64,000 nt of DNA from Flammulina velutipes (taxonomy: Eukaryota; Basidiomycota; Agaricomycetes; Agaricales; Physalacriaceae). The notes beneath the pieces were generated by a model. That model did no database searches, was not told the origin of the DNA, and was given only the letters and a program-made list of their open reading frames with translations. The position numbers and the translations under genes were made by a program. The DNA is taken from positions 558,001 through 622,000 of the forward strand of contig CM022370.1 in assembly GCA_011800155.1 (NCBI GenBank). Reading direction: 5' to 3'. Every line of letters starts with the position of its first letter. The first letter of the stretch is position 1. Positions 55,283 through 64,000 of this stretch are shown here, in pieces.

Positions 55283-55891
55283 TCAAGTCCAGTTGATATT
55301 CAGCCCTGTCTCTTGAACGAGTTTGGCGAGGCGATCTTTCAATCGTTGCACATCCTCAACCGTAGGACGCGCCTGATCCGTGCCATTCGACAAGGTCCCC
55401 GAAGATAGTCTACTCAGCATATCCTCCAATCCCTCCATCTTTCGTTTATCGTCGATTTCCTCTGGTACGTCTACCGAGTCTGCTTCCGCTTCCAGATGCT
55501 GGTGAGCATGCTCCTCAGCTTCCAGATCTCGCGGCGCGATGTCGGAAAACCGTATTTCATTGAGTGATGATGATATGGATCTGGCTTCGTCAAGATGTGA
55601 AGAGTTTTGTGTCGCCAAGTAAGACGCGAGAACGGATGCGATTCCTCGAAGGATGCCTAGTTCGTGGCCCATTGGTACACCAACCCCAGCGAAGCCTGCA
55701 TCAAAGCCTTCCTGAAGAGCGGATTCTTTTCCTGCAGTGATCCCCTCACGATAGCCTGTCTGAAGGGAGGTTTAGTGAGCAAGCGCGGATACAGTGAGGT
55801 TACAGACGTTGGTAAACTCGGAGGATATTTTTGTCCATTCTGCTTCTGTGTGGACATCGGAAGTCGAGTCTTCATCCCAGATAGAGTCCAT
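55283..55891 (-). CDS. YAE1: Yae1, adaptor for Fe-S insertion into Rli1/ABCE1
   Basis: With Lto1, Yae1 recruits the ABC protein Rli1 to the cytosolic iron-sulfur assembly machinery. The start at 55891 gives MDSIWDEDSTSDVHTEAEWT, then KISSEFTN. A 48-base intron joins to GYREGITAGKESALQEGFDA and GFAGVGVPMGHELGILRG, the deca-GX3 repeat that defines the family. The C-terminus contains KMEGLEDMLSRLSSG and ends GLNINWT at 55283. An upstream frame reaching to 56034 is basic and unlike Yae1, so I take the ATG at 55891. Confidence 0.85.
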
Positions 55892-56399
55892 AAGTCAATA
55901 CAAGGCGTTTCGATGATGAGGGATTGTTGTAAAAGGTACCGATCACTTTGAATCTTTTCCTCACCCTCCGACCGCCGTCTTTGCCTGAGCTTCCTACTCT
56001 GCCTCCTGCTAGTTCTCCTTCGATCGCGAGCCATAATTAGATTAAGGCGGATTCATCTATACATCAGGAACCTCCCAGTCGCTGCATTTTATCTGGTCTT
56101 TGGCTAGTTGCCCTGTTCCAGATATCGCTGGGTCGGCGTTTTCTATGATTTTTACAGAGTCCTTAGCCTTTCTTTCTTCTGTGCTTGGACTCAGGATTGC
56201 TTCAATGAAATCAACGCAGACACGGGCAAACTTCCACTTCAGGTCATTTTGAGGCTAACATGGACAAACAATTGGATTGCTCCTGCTGATATTTTCCCAA
56301 TATGGCTAAAAACCCAAACCAATCTACAGGAAGAAGAAATATATATATGCGAACGCTGACTGTTGTTCGGTGAACTGAAACCTGCCTTCTCCGCCCGTC
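55892..56399. promoter_or_regulatory. Divergent promoter region with TATA box before the Clp1-like gene
   Basis: About 500 bases between YAE1 (-) and the Clp1-like gene (+). TATATATA at 56340-56347 lies 53 bases before the ATG at 56400 and is a good TATA box. No gene is evident. Confidence 0.5.
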
Positions 56400-57410
56400 A
56401 TGCTCAACGAAACCCGTACGCCTTTCCGCCGCCGGAATTTCTCCAATCGCATTCAGCATCGATGGGGCCAATACAAAAATCCCAAAACCATAGCTCCTGG
56501 AAATCTTACCGTAAAACGCAAGCAGCGCAAGCTCAAAGGCGGAGTGTCTCTCAAAGTGAAGACATATTTTACTGCGCCCGTGTCCAGCGCGCAGCCCGAA
56601 AACAAACAGGAAGCTGTGGTTCCCGTTGTCCTCCCACGCCAACTACATCGGCCCGACCCCGCCACATCGGACGTTGTTCTCCCCGGAATCGACGCGCCTC
56701 CTCAATTCGTACGGGATACATTTGCGGATTCAGGAACAACTCTCCTCTACGCACTATCGACTGTCAGGACTCACCTAGACACTACATCGACTCCTTCCCC
56801 GACTCTCCCTTCATCGGTGGCCGTCACATACGCAGAAGGGGTTGAGCCACCTACCCATGTTCTCGCCGCATTCGCTCCCAAGACGTCTAACGTCAGCCTC
56901 TTCCCTGTTCACGATATCGTCTTGACCGCGCATTGCCACAAGCTACCCCCAGCGACTTTCTCGTCATCCCCCGCTATACTCCCGGCTGGCCACCTTCCAG
57001 TCCGGCCCTTCTGCATACCCCATCCTGCGTCGTACGGCCAATTATCGCAGTACCTCTACACGCATCGTCAGGATCTCCTTTTTGCGTCCTTGTGCCAGCC
57101 CACAAAGCCACCACCTTTCTTCTCAGCCACCCCGCACACGTCAACGACACCACCCTTCCAATTGACGAAAGAAGCAATGCTGGCATTTTCTCGGGAGCTC
57201 TCCGAGACGTTTACGCAGCATAAGCTCCTGCAGTCTATGAGCGCAATCCATGGGCTGTGGAAGAACGTCTTTGCCCTTGGGATACAAGATGACGGACTAT
57301 GGGAGGTCCTGGAGGTTGTTTGGGGTGTTTACCTGACCGCTGTTGGGTCCAGCGAAGCGGACATAGCTGATGGAGCGGTTCTCCCTTCGTTTGGCGCTGA
57401 ACAAACTTGA
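56400..57410 (+). CDS. Clp1-like protein (basidiomycete sexual development factor)
   Basis: Intronless ORF of 336 codons. The N-terminus is basic (MLNETRTPFRRRNFSNRIQH, KRKQRKLKGGVSLKV). The core has LFPVHDIVLTAHCHKLPP, LPVRPFCIPHPASYGQLSQY and LYTHRQDLLFASL, and near the end SAIHGLWKNVFALGIQDDGL and WEVLEVVW. I recall these as the conserved pattern of Coprinopsis clp1-type proteins (VHA-x-x-LAAHC, PHP..YLYT, LW-x-x-V-x-ALGV). Clp1 is needed for clamp-cell formation and dikaryon growth. The match is from memory, so treat the name as tentative. No enzymatic motif is seen. Confidence 0.6.
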   Translation: MLNETRTPFRRRNFSNRIQHRWGQYKNPKTIAPGNLTVKRKQRKLKGGVSLKVKTYFTAPVSSAQPENKQEAVVPVVLPRQLHRPDPATSDVVLPGIDAPPQFVRDTFADSGTTLLYALSTVRTHLDTTSTPSPTLPSSVAVTYAEGVEPPTHVLAAFAPKTSNVSLFPVHDIVLTAHCHKLPPATFSSSPAILPAGHLPVRPFCIPHPASYGQLSQYLYTHRQDLLFASLCQPTKPPPFFSATPHTSTTPPFQLTKEAMLAFSRELSETFTQHKLLQSMSAIHGLWKNVFALGIQDDGLWEVLEVVWGVYLTAVGSSEADIADGAVLPSFGAEQT

Positions 57411-57859
57411 TCATGCATTCTCATATGTGTTCCTCTCCAGGCATTTTTCTCACTCCCCCACGCAATTATTCCCCTACTACGCATCATTATCCTTATGTTT
57501 TATGTGCATTTATATTACTGTAAAATTACTATACAAGAAGAAGAATCAAAAACCTTGTAAACATTTTCCAATGACTTCTAAGTTGTGTGTTGGTTGGCTC
57601 AGATACAGAAGGACTCGCATATCGGGTGATGCACTTACACCTTCGTCGGGCTACGTCTACAAGGAATCATCCTTATAGATACATTTACAGCTGATGACTC
57701 TTTTATCAGACGATCAATAGTCTTTGGAAGGTGCTTGTTCATGCTGTGGCGTAGACAAGTATCAACTTTCGGGAGTCCCTGTCGTACTCGACCAATTTTG
57801 CAGAAAATAACAAGAGAGAAGCAGCAAAGAACTTGGTTCATTATCACGAAACTATACAT
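57411..57859. other. Convergent 3' intergenic region
   Basis: The region lies between the Clp1-like gene (+) and DSC3 (-). AT-rich DNA near 57500-57560 probably holds polyadenylation signals. No gene is seen. Confidence 0.4.
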
Positions 57860-58947
57860 CTAAGAATCATCCAAGAAAACTCGCCACAGACCAAATAACA
57901 CGTTGGCAATGAAGCCGATGACTATCCCCACTTGCATTGCGCGCCTGAATACTGCGTGAGTTGTCCACCTCGGATAGAGTGGGTGTACGACTTACGAGAA
58001 TATGGCACTATCTGGTGGTTCGTACTCAGTACCATCGTCCCAGAAGACAGGGGGGGGTGATTTGCGAATAAAGAAAAAGGGTAAAATGGGAAAGAAGAAC
58101 CCAATAACCAGACCTTTGATAATGGAAGGATTAGAGGGAGCAGATTGAGAAAGGGACGCGGTGCCAGCGTTATCCATAGAGTCGATCCACTGTTCTTCGA
58201 GTGTGCGAGCGTATTCATCGTCTATAACATGATGAGAGAGAGCTCTCTACAGAGAGCGATATTCTTCTTACATTCTTCTTCGGTCTCGAAATGTTGCTCG
58301 TCGAGAAAGTTGTTGGAAGACTGGCTATGGAATTGCCGTCGGAAATTGGCTATATCTGCCTCCGAGAAACCGACAGAGACCAATCGGTCAAAGCCCCGGG
58401 CTGGCTGCATTTGAGTAGCCTGAGGGACGGTGTAAGAGAAAGGTGACACATATCTCGTATGCACTTACCTGTAATCCCTCGTCGTTGTCGCCACTGTCGT
58501 CCATTTCCGCGCCGAGTGCACAATGTAGCCATGTCGCATTTGTAGCGGATATGCTTGATTCCTGTGCTTCGTCGTCAACGCTAGTAGCGACCTTTTTCTG
58601 CCTGCTCTCCTGCGACTCAATCCAGGTAAAAATGGGCATGCCATCGGCGAGGAGTCGCCCAGAGTGTATCAATCGCAATTTCCTGTCTTGCAGTTCGGTT
58701 CTCCACATACGAATCTAGTCCGGTGGATAGTATCATTGTACTACGGAGACAAGATAATATGCACCTTCAGCTTTACATCCTTCACGGTGTCCTGTTTGTC
58801 TATGGTGAGCTGCAGGTCTGCCAGGCCACCTTCATTGAATCGAATTATGAGCTGGCGTGTTGCTTCGACGTTGGTACTAGTGGAGGCCTCGAGCTGTCCT
58901 GTCGGATCAATAGCCCGTCGTTTGCCTTTCGCCTTTTCGCTGAGCAT
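57860..58947 (-). CDS. DSC3: Dsc3, ubiquitin-like subunit of the Golgi/endosome Dsc E3 ligase
   Basis: Membrane subunit of the Dsc ubiquitin-ligase complex, which acts in SREBP cleavage and membrane-protein quality control. The start at 58947 gives MLSEKAKGKRRAIDPTGQLE. A ubiquitin-like domain follows: RQLIIRFNEGGLADLQLTI, and after an intron LQDRKLRLIHSGRLLADG. A Ser/Asp linker leads to the C-terminal family domain (RGFDRLVSVGFSEADIANFR). Two membrane helices are GLVIGFFFPILPFFFI and VGIVIGFIANVLFGLW. The stop is TAG at 57860-57862. Order and length fit DUF2407 proteins. Confidence 0.85.
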
Positions 58948-59467
58948 GGATGAATGCTAAATTCAAGAGAGAGATAGACGTGGCTTTTGCTTGGCAATAT
59001 TGGGGTACGGTCACGGGACCATCGACATCGACGAAAGGTTGTAACAAGTGAACTAGTGGGCTGGTAGTTCCCAATGTTCATCAAATGGGTGACAACCAAC
59101 GGGTATATTTTGATTATCCTTTTATCGACATACGCCACACAGTGCTGTAGTCCCTCTTACAAGCCCGTAAATAATTAATTTGGAACTTCAAGCTTTTGGG
59201 CGCAAGTGCTAGCGAGCCGCGCAGTAGCACACTCCCTTTTGAATAATGCTCCAGACTAACGTATATGTCCCAGTTGCTCACCTGGAGTCAGCTGAAGTCT
59301 TTACGAGATCTTTGCTTGCCAAAGATATACTTATTGCAACTTCCTTCTCATAGGATTTACAACGAGCTCGGATATCTGTATCTTGGCTTTTGGAGCATAG
59401 CGCTGTTTCTTTGTTTCTTGGATAGTTTGTTCTTTGATTGACAGTGATATCGACAAGGTTAGGTGCT
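58948..59467. other. Intergenic, DSC3 promoter and DAP1 3' flank
   Basis: About 520 bases between two minus-strand genes. Frames running into this stretch are extensions past the DAP1 stop. No gene is seen. Confidence 0.4.
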
Positions 59468-60182
59468 CTAGATCGCATCATTCTCGACGAGTTTGCCGCA
59501 GACGATATACTTGTTGGAGAAATGGTCGATCCATCCTGAGAAATAACGTGAGTAGATATAGGTATTATCAATGAAGGTGATTCACCTCTCATGTTCTCGC
59601 TGCATGATAGCGCCGTGAGAATGATACGAATAGATGATAGGAAAGTGAAGACGCACATCTCATCCTGCTGGAGATCCTGCAGAGTGTCAAGAGGTTTGTC
59701 GACGTCCGTCAACATTTCTAGATTGTGTGAATTAGCCTGGGGGGCATATAAAAATCATTGATACGCACCGACGTCGAACGACTGCTTGGCCATTCCCCGA
59801 GAAGCATCCCGACCAGCAAAGTTTCCATACATTCCGCCTGCACTTAAATTGAGCAACCGCCAACGAACGTGTTATATTGCCAGCACATACCAGGTCCATA
59901 GAAACTACGGCCAGCAGTGACGTCGAACACGATCCCATTTATTGCCAGCAAGATGCGTTCATTGTCTTTCCCGTTGAATGGCTCCAGCGTCCTCGGTGTG
60001 AAATTCTGGAAGATGACAGTCGGCGGATGATGCTGAGGCATCCATGAGTAGCCCGACTTGAATTCTGTTGGGACAGATTTATGGCTGGGCGTTGGGGGGA
60101 AGATGATCTTCTGAACAGAGTATAATATGAAGAGTAGAAGCGCAGTATTGGCAGGGGAGCCGATGTCAAGACTGAGTCCCAT
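59468..60182 (-). CDS. DAP1: Dap1/PGRMC-type cytochrome b5-like heme protein
   Basis: Membrane-associated progesterone receptor family (MAPR) heme protein that stabilises sterol P450s such as Erg11 in the ER. The start at 60182 gives MGLSLDIGSPANTALLLFIL, an N-terminal membrane helix. The b5-like fold follows: FTPRTLEPFNGKDNERILLA, INGIVFDVTAGRSFYGPG with the Tyr ligand, and after an intron MYGNFAGRDASRGMAKQSFD. Further short exons give DKPLDTLQDLQQDE, ENMRG, then WIDHFSNKYIVCGKL. The stop is TAG at 59468-59470. Confidence 0.9.
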
Positions 60183-60325
60183 GGTGGCGGTCAGAAGTAA
60201 AGGAACTCTGCGCCGTCAGGTCAGCCGCACACCAACTTATTAGGGTTAGGGTCCATCTTGTTACTTTTCCTTGCGTGGGTTTACAACAAATTAAATAGCG
60301 TTGCATATAAAACAAAGCAAGATTA

Positions 60326-63127
60326 TTACATCAAGCAGCCTGCGAACAAGCTCTGCATCTGCCCGGCAAGCTGAACGGGATCAACATGTGTGGCGTTATC
60401 CGAGTCGAGAACCCCAAAGTCTGACACGCCTACTCCCCCACCACTGCTATTCTGATCCTCAACCAGAGGCGTGAAAGCCTGCCAAAATTCCGTAAAATCT
60501 AGTTCGGAAAGACCATCCTGATCCTGAGGCGGAGCAAACTCGCTGCTACCCAAGGTATTGAGGTTGGTGAACATATCGAAAATGTCCGTGTCTGTGTCCA
60601 TGCTTCCCGGCTCAGGCTTTACAGCATTGTCCTCTGATTCTACATCGATGCCTGCGTCCTCCTCATACGCTGTGATGTCGATGTCGAGGTCAAGATCACT
60701 ACGCAGCGGGATGAATGGGCTGGAAGCCATAGGTGACGAAGGCGGAAGGCCCTCCCAAAACTCTGGCTGTTTGATCATTGTGGTATCCTCTTCTCCACAA
60801 GGCGAGTCGTCGTCGTCATCGTCATCGCTAGCGATAGGGAGACTCGATGGTGTATCTGTTGACTCGTCCAAGTTTGAAGCACCTTTCCCGCGAAGAGGAG
60901 AAAATATCTGGCCAGGTGCTAATGGCGTCCCCCATGCGAGGGGAGTAAAGAGCGAGGATGACATCGGGGTAGACGAGGATCCTGGAGCGTTTCTTCTCTT
61001 TGGCGTTCGAGGAGGTGTGCGTGGAGGAGAAGATGGCTTTTTCGGCGAGCTGAATATGCTGGAAGCCGAATGAGAACCACAAGCTGCAACGACGGACATC
61101 ATCGACGGGCGTGGGGGAGATGAAGGTGCAGGCGTAGAGCTTGTAGACTCTGTAGCAGGACCGGTAGGTACGTTACTTGATTCAGGCATCGTCTTGGCCC
61201 GTGTCAGATTGCGTTTCCTAGAAGCCGTCTTCCTGTCGCGTTCTCTGCGGTCCCTTTCCTCTCGTTCCAACTCCTCGTTTAGCTTTTGAGTCAGCTGAGC
61301 ATCTTCGGAGAGTCGTGGCGTCAGAGCCGTGCTCGTTCTCGCCCATGCGGGAACCACATATTTCCTTCGCCCATTCTCTTGGGCAGCACCTCTAGCCGGC
61401 GAGGAAGCGCTTACGCGTGAAGTCTGCGGTGAATCGGGTATAAGGATAGGCCGACCTCGCGAACCACCGACATCTACAGGCATACGTGACGTTGCTGGCC
61501 GCGGAGGTGAAGTAAAAGGTTGTTGTCCACGACGGCCTAATTGCTCTTCGCTATTCTCAGAAAAATCGGAAAAGTTGCGCTTGCGGGAAATACTGCTGCT
61601 GTTGGTATTCGAATGGAGAGCCTTTGGGTCCGTGGAATTGCGAACTGAAGCAAGACTGGGTCTAGTGGGCGAGGGAGTTGATGGACGTTGTTTCTCGTTG
61701 TTGTGGTTTCGGGAAGGTTTAGTTGGGTTGACGTTCTCCTTGTCCCGCGCAACTCCTTCTGTAGCGGGCTGGCTAAGGTCGGAGGGTCTCGGTGTTTCTT
61801 GAGACCACGATGCCATGAGCACTCGCAAAGCTCGAGCCAGCGCTGGATTATCCTCGCCCGCACCCACAGAATCTATAGAAGAGAGAGCAGTGAGGAGGGC
61901 TTGATTCTGCATCCCATCTGGTATGGAGGACCCGCCAGACAAAATCGAGATGAGTTGCGGAAGAATGCTGGAGTCGATGGTGGACTTGGAAGTTGAGGGA
62001 ACGGATGAGGGAGGGGCAGAGGATGAGAGAAACGTGACAGGTTTATAGGTGAACGGAGGTCCGTTTGGTGATACTGGCTTCTTCTTGGGTTTGGGCTTTG
62101 GGGGTGGAGTCGTAGGCCGAGATGTAGATGCAGGTCCAGTGGCTACATGAGGCGATATCTCTACAGGTGCACCAAGGGGCTCCGAATGCGTTGAAGATGA
62201 TGAATTCCATTTTGTGGATGGTAAGCTTGTCGACCGAAGGAACAACGGTCCGCGAGAAGCCGACGCGGCGGCGGAGGTAGAAGCTAATGATTGGGAATTA
62301 GGAAATGTAGTGGGAGCAGCCATTTGTCCCTTCTTTGCCTTCGCAGGCCCGATGTATATGTCTGAAGTATGGTAGAGGCGTTCAGCCTCCGACGTGAATT
62401 CCTGTGGTACGACCTTTGGTTTTGGCCTCGCTCTCTTTGGTTTGACGGGTTCCGTCTGTTTTTGCCGATTCTTGATGGCGGCGATGGTAGCGACAGTAGC
62501 TGGATCGTGCATGTGACCTAGACCGACATCGTCAATGCTAAGTGGATTGGAGAACGTGGTGGGACGTACTCTGCTGTTTGGCTATTGGCATTGCCGAAGG
62601 GATTGACTCTTTGGGGACGCGCGCAGTCTACCAAACGAACGTTAATGTGCATTTTCGATGGTAAAAAGGCAACTCACTTCGCGCAATGCCAGTATAACCT
62701 CCAGTCCCGCGGAGCCGTTGGCTAGTCTGGTCAGGGTACCATTGAGAGTAGCCTCCTCGCCCTCCTCAGAATGGAGGCCCCAAGACATTAAGCCCATGCC
62801 TACTGCGACCCCTCTAGTCTGTGGGCCCGTAGAACGCGATTCGCCGTTATCCGTTATGCTGAGTTGTTCCGGGGCGGTTTCTGCTTCCAACGGATCGAGG
62901 TGATATACTGAAAAGTCGCTGCCTCCATTCGAAAGGTCCTGGAATACTTCCGGGCTAGACTGGCAGACGATATTGAGACAGCGCCTTAGGGATACGTATC
63001 CATAACTCGGCGCTGCTCCCTCCGTAGACGATGGGATAGTCGTTGTTTCGACAGCTGTGAGCGAGCGGGCCAGGATGTATTGTCCGGCATTAATGGTATA
63101 GAGGATACGCAGGAACCTTTTTTCCAT
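60326..63127 (-). CDS. SPT21: Spt21/Ams2-like histone gene regulator
   Basis: Nuclear regulator of histone gene expression and silencing. The start at 63127 gives MEKRFLRILYTINAGQYILA. The N-terminal Spt21 domain continues with GYVSLRRCLNIVCQSSPEVF, DFSVYHLDPLEAE and GMGLMSWGL. After two introns (62560-62690) the long exon from about 62512 (DPATVATIAAIKNRQ) is disordered, rich in Ser and Pro. It has basic KPKRARPKPK, a coiled stretch QKLNEELEREERDRRERD and acidic runs (DDDDDDDS). It ends SLFAGCLM at 60326. No GATA finger of the Ams2 type is visible, so Spt21 is the better name. Confidence 0.75.
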
Positions 63128-63198
63128 GAGGGATGGAAGCAAAGTCAACAATGTGGTGACGTGACAAACGTGACGCAAATCGCAAGACGCGACCGCGC

Positions 63199-64000
63199 GT
63201 GTCTTTGTCAGCAAACACTCCTTTCTCTTCGACATCCACCCTACGCTCATTTTTACTATGTTCATTCTTTTTCGCCATTTCAGAAAGCTTCTACTTGGTA
63301 AGATACCGCACCTATCTCAGTTTATCTCACTCATCGGAGCCAGGACTGGTCTCGCTCCTCTGTATCACCTGCATCGTACTGTCGATTCTTGTGCAATCTC
63401 GTTTTCAACATCGCAGTGGAGTGGTTCTCATGCTCTGCGTTGAAGCTCTCATGCTCATCCATTCCTTGGCCTCGTGCGCATTATTCTGGCATCGCCTATC
63501 TTGACTCACTGTGTCTAGGGCCTATCACGACGTACTGTTTGGCCATCGACAAACAGTGGGATGGGAGCTTGCTGGACTGGTCCTATTATTCCCGTTCTCA
63601 GCTAGTAAGTCTACTACCCGTATGATCTGCCTTTCTGACAGATCTTCTGTCCTGGCAGTCCTCACATTGTTCGTCATTGGAGTCGAATTCAAGCCCAGTA
63701 GCAGCAGTCTCAAGAACGCCTTCCACGCTCTCCAGATACTTGTTATTGCTGATGCCGCATTTCGTAAGCTTCACTACCGCTACGCCCTCAATAGCCTGAC
63801 TCGTTAACAGTCGCCTTCTATGCTCTATCCCTCGTCTTGATCTCAGTGGCTACGATGTCCTTCTTTGACGCTCGAGTGCTTACTCGCGAAATCGACTCTT
63901 CGCCGTCGCCGTTCCCTATTCGATACATTATCTGCCGCATACTACCTGGCATGTCCTCGCCGGCGGTAGAACGCCCCAAGACTCATAGCTCGCAATCCTG
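63199..64000 (+). CDS. Multi-span membrane protein, N-terminal part, runs off window end
   Basis: A chain of plus-strand exons encodes hydrophobic segments. They are LVSLLCITCIVLSILVQ and VVLMLCVEALMLIHSLASCA near 63340-63490, ELAGLVLLFPFSA near 63565, SVLAVLTLFVIGVEF near 63650, FHALQILVIADAAF near 63730, and FYALSLVLISVATMSFF near 63815. Splice sites such as the acceptor CATTTCAG near 63280 and the donor GTAAGT near 63604 support a gene. The first exon and ATG are uncertain. The pattern resembles the TMD0 region of fungal ABCC transporters, but no nucleotide-binding domain is inside the window. It is head-to-head with SPT21. Confidence 0.5.

Noticed and set aside
55892..56034. Upstream start of YAE1 at 56034
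   Set aside because: It gives a very basic stretch in another frame; the ATG at 55891 yields the family N-terminus directly and splices cleanly.
1..64000. CRISPR arrays, bacterial operons, insertion sequences or rRNA genes
   Set aside because: None seen; intron-rich genes and Pol III-type tRNA show eukaryotic nuclear DNA.

Overview
The window reads as nuclear DNA of a mushroom-forming basidiomycete (Agaricomycetes-like). Genes are dense and on both strands. Most are split by many short introns of about 45-75 bases with GT..AG ends and CTAAT/CTGAC-like branch points. The proteins are typically fungal (Spa2, Dsc3, Spt21, Dap1, Pex1, Clp1-like), and there is a large Ty3/gypsy chromovirus. Gene ends below come from hand-built exon models; internal splice sites are approximate unless stated.

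Left part (1-15.2 kb): two tandem secreted GMC oxidoreductases on the minus strand, the first cut by the window edge; a large adaptin that looks like AP-4 epsilon (+); the MRG15/Eaf3 chromodomain subunit (-); the polarisome scaffold Spa2 (-); and a small C2H2 zinc-finger protein (-).

Middle-left (15.8-24.3 kb): an aromatic amino acid decarboxylase-family enzyme whose catalytic-loop Tyr is Phe, an ER 3-ketoacyl-CoA reductase, a tRNA-Ser(GCT), a free-standing indole-3-glycerol-phosphate synthase, a sugar-type MFS transporter and an HXXXD acyltransferase. The four enzyme/transporter genes other than the reductase look like a possible tryptophan-derived metabolite cluster (inference).

Mobile region (24318-34550): a 10,233-bp LTR retrotransposon with two identical 224-bp LTRs, a CCTGC target duplication, a polypurine tract and three long intact ORFs in one reading frame. 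They are Gag-protease, then a single UGA with a strong stem-loop behind it, then RT-RNaseH-integrase-chromodomain, then a third RGG/coiled-coil ORF in the env position. The element sits exactly on the 3' splice site of the acyltransferase first intron, so that gene is in two pieces (34551-34783 and 23011-24317).

Right part (35-64 kb): a PX-AGC kinase, a rhodanese-domain protein, an unknown Ser/Arg-rich protein, a cytochrome P450, PEX1, a secreted GH92 mannosidase, a stand-alone EgtB-like sulfoxide synthase, YAE1, a Clp1-like developmental protein, DSC3, DAP1, SPT21 and the first exons of a multi-span membrane protein that runs off the end. These are mostly housekeeping genes with ordinary spacing.
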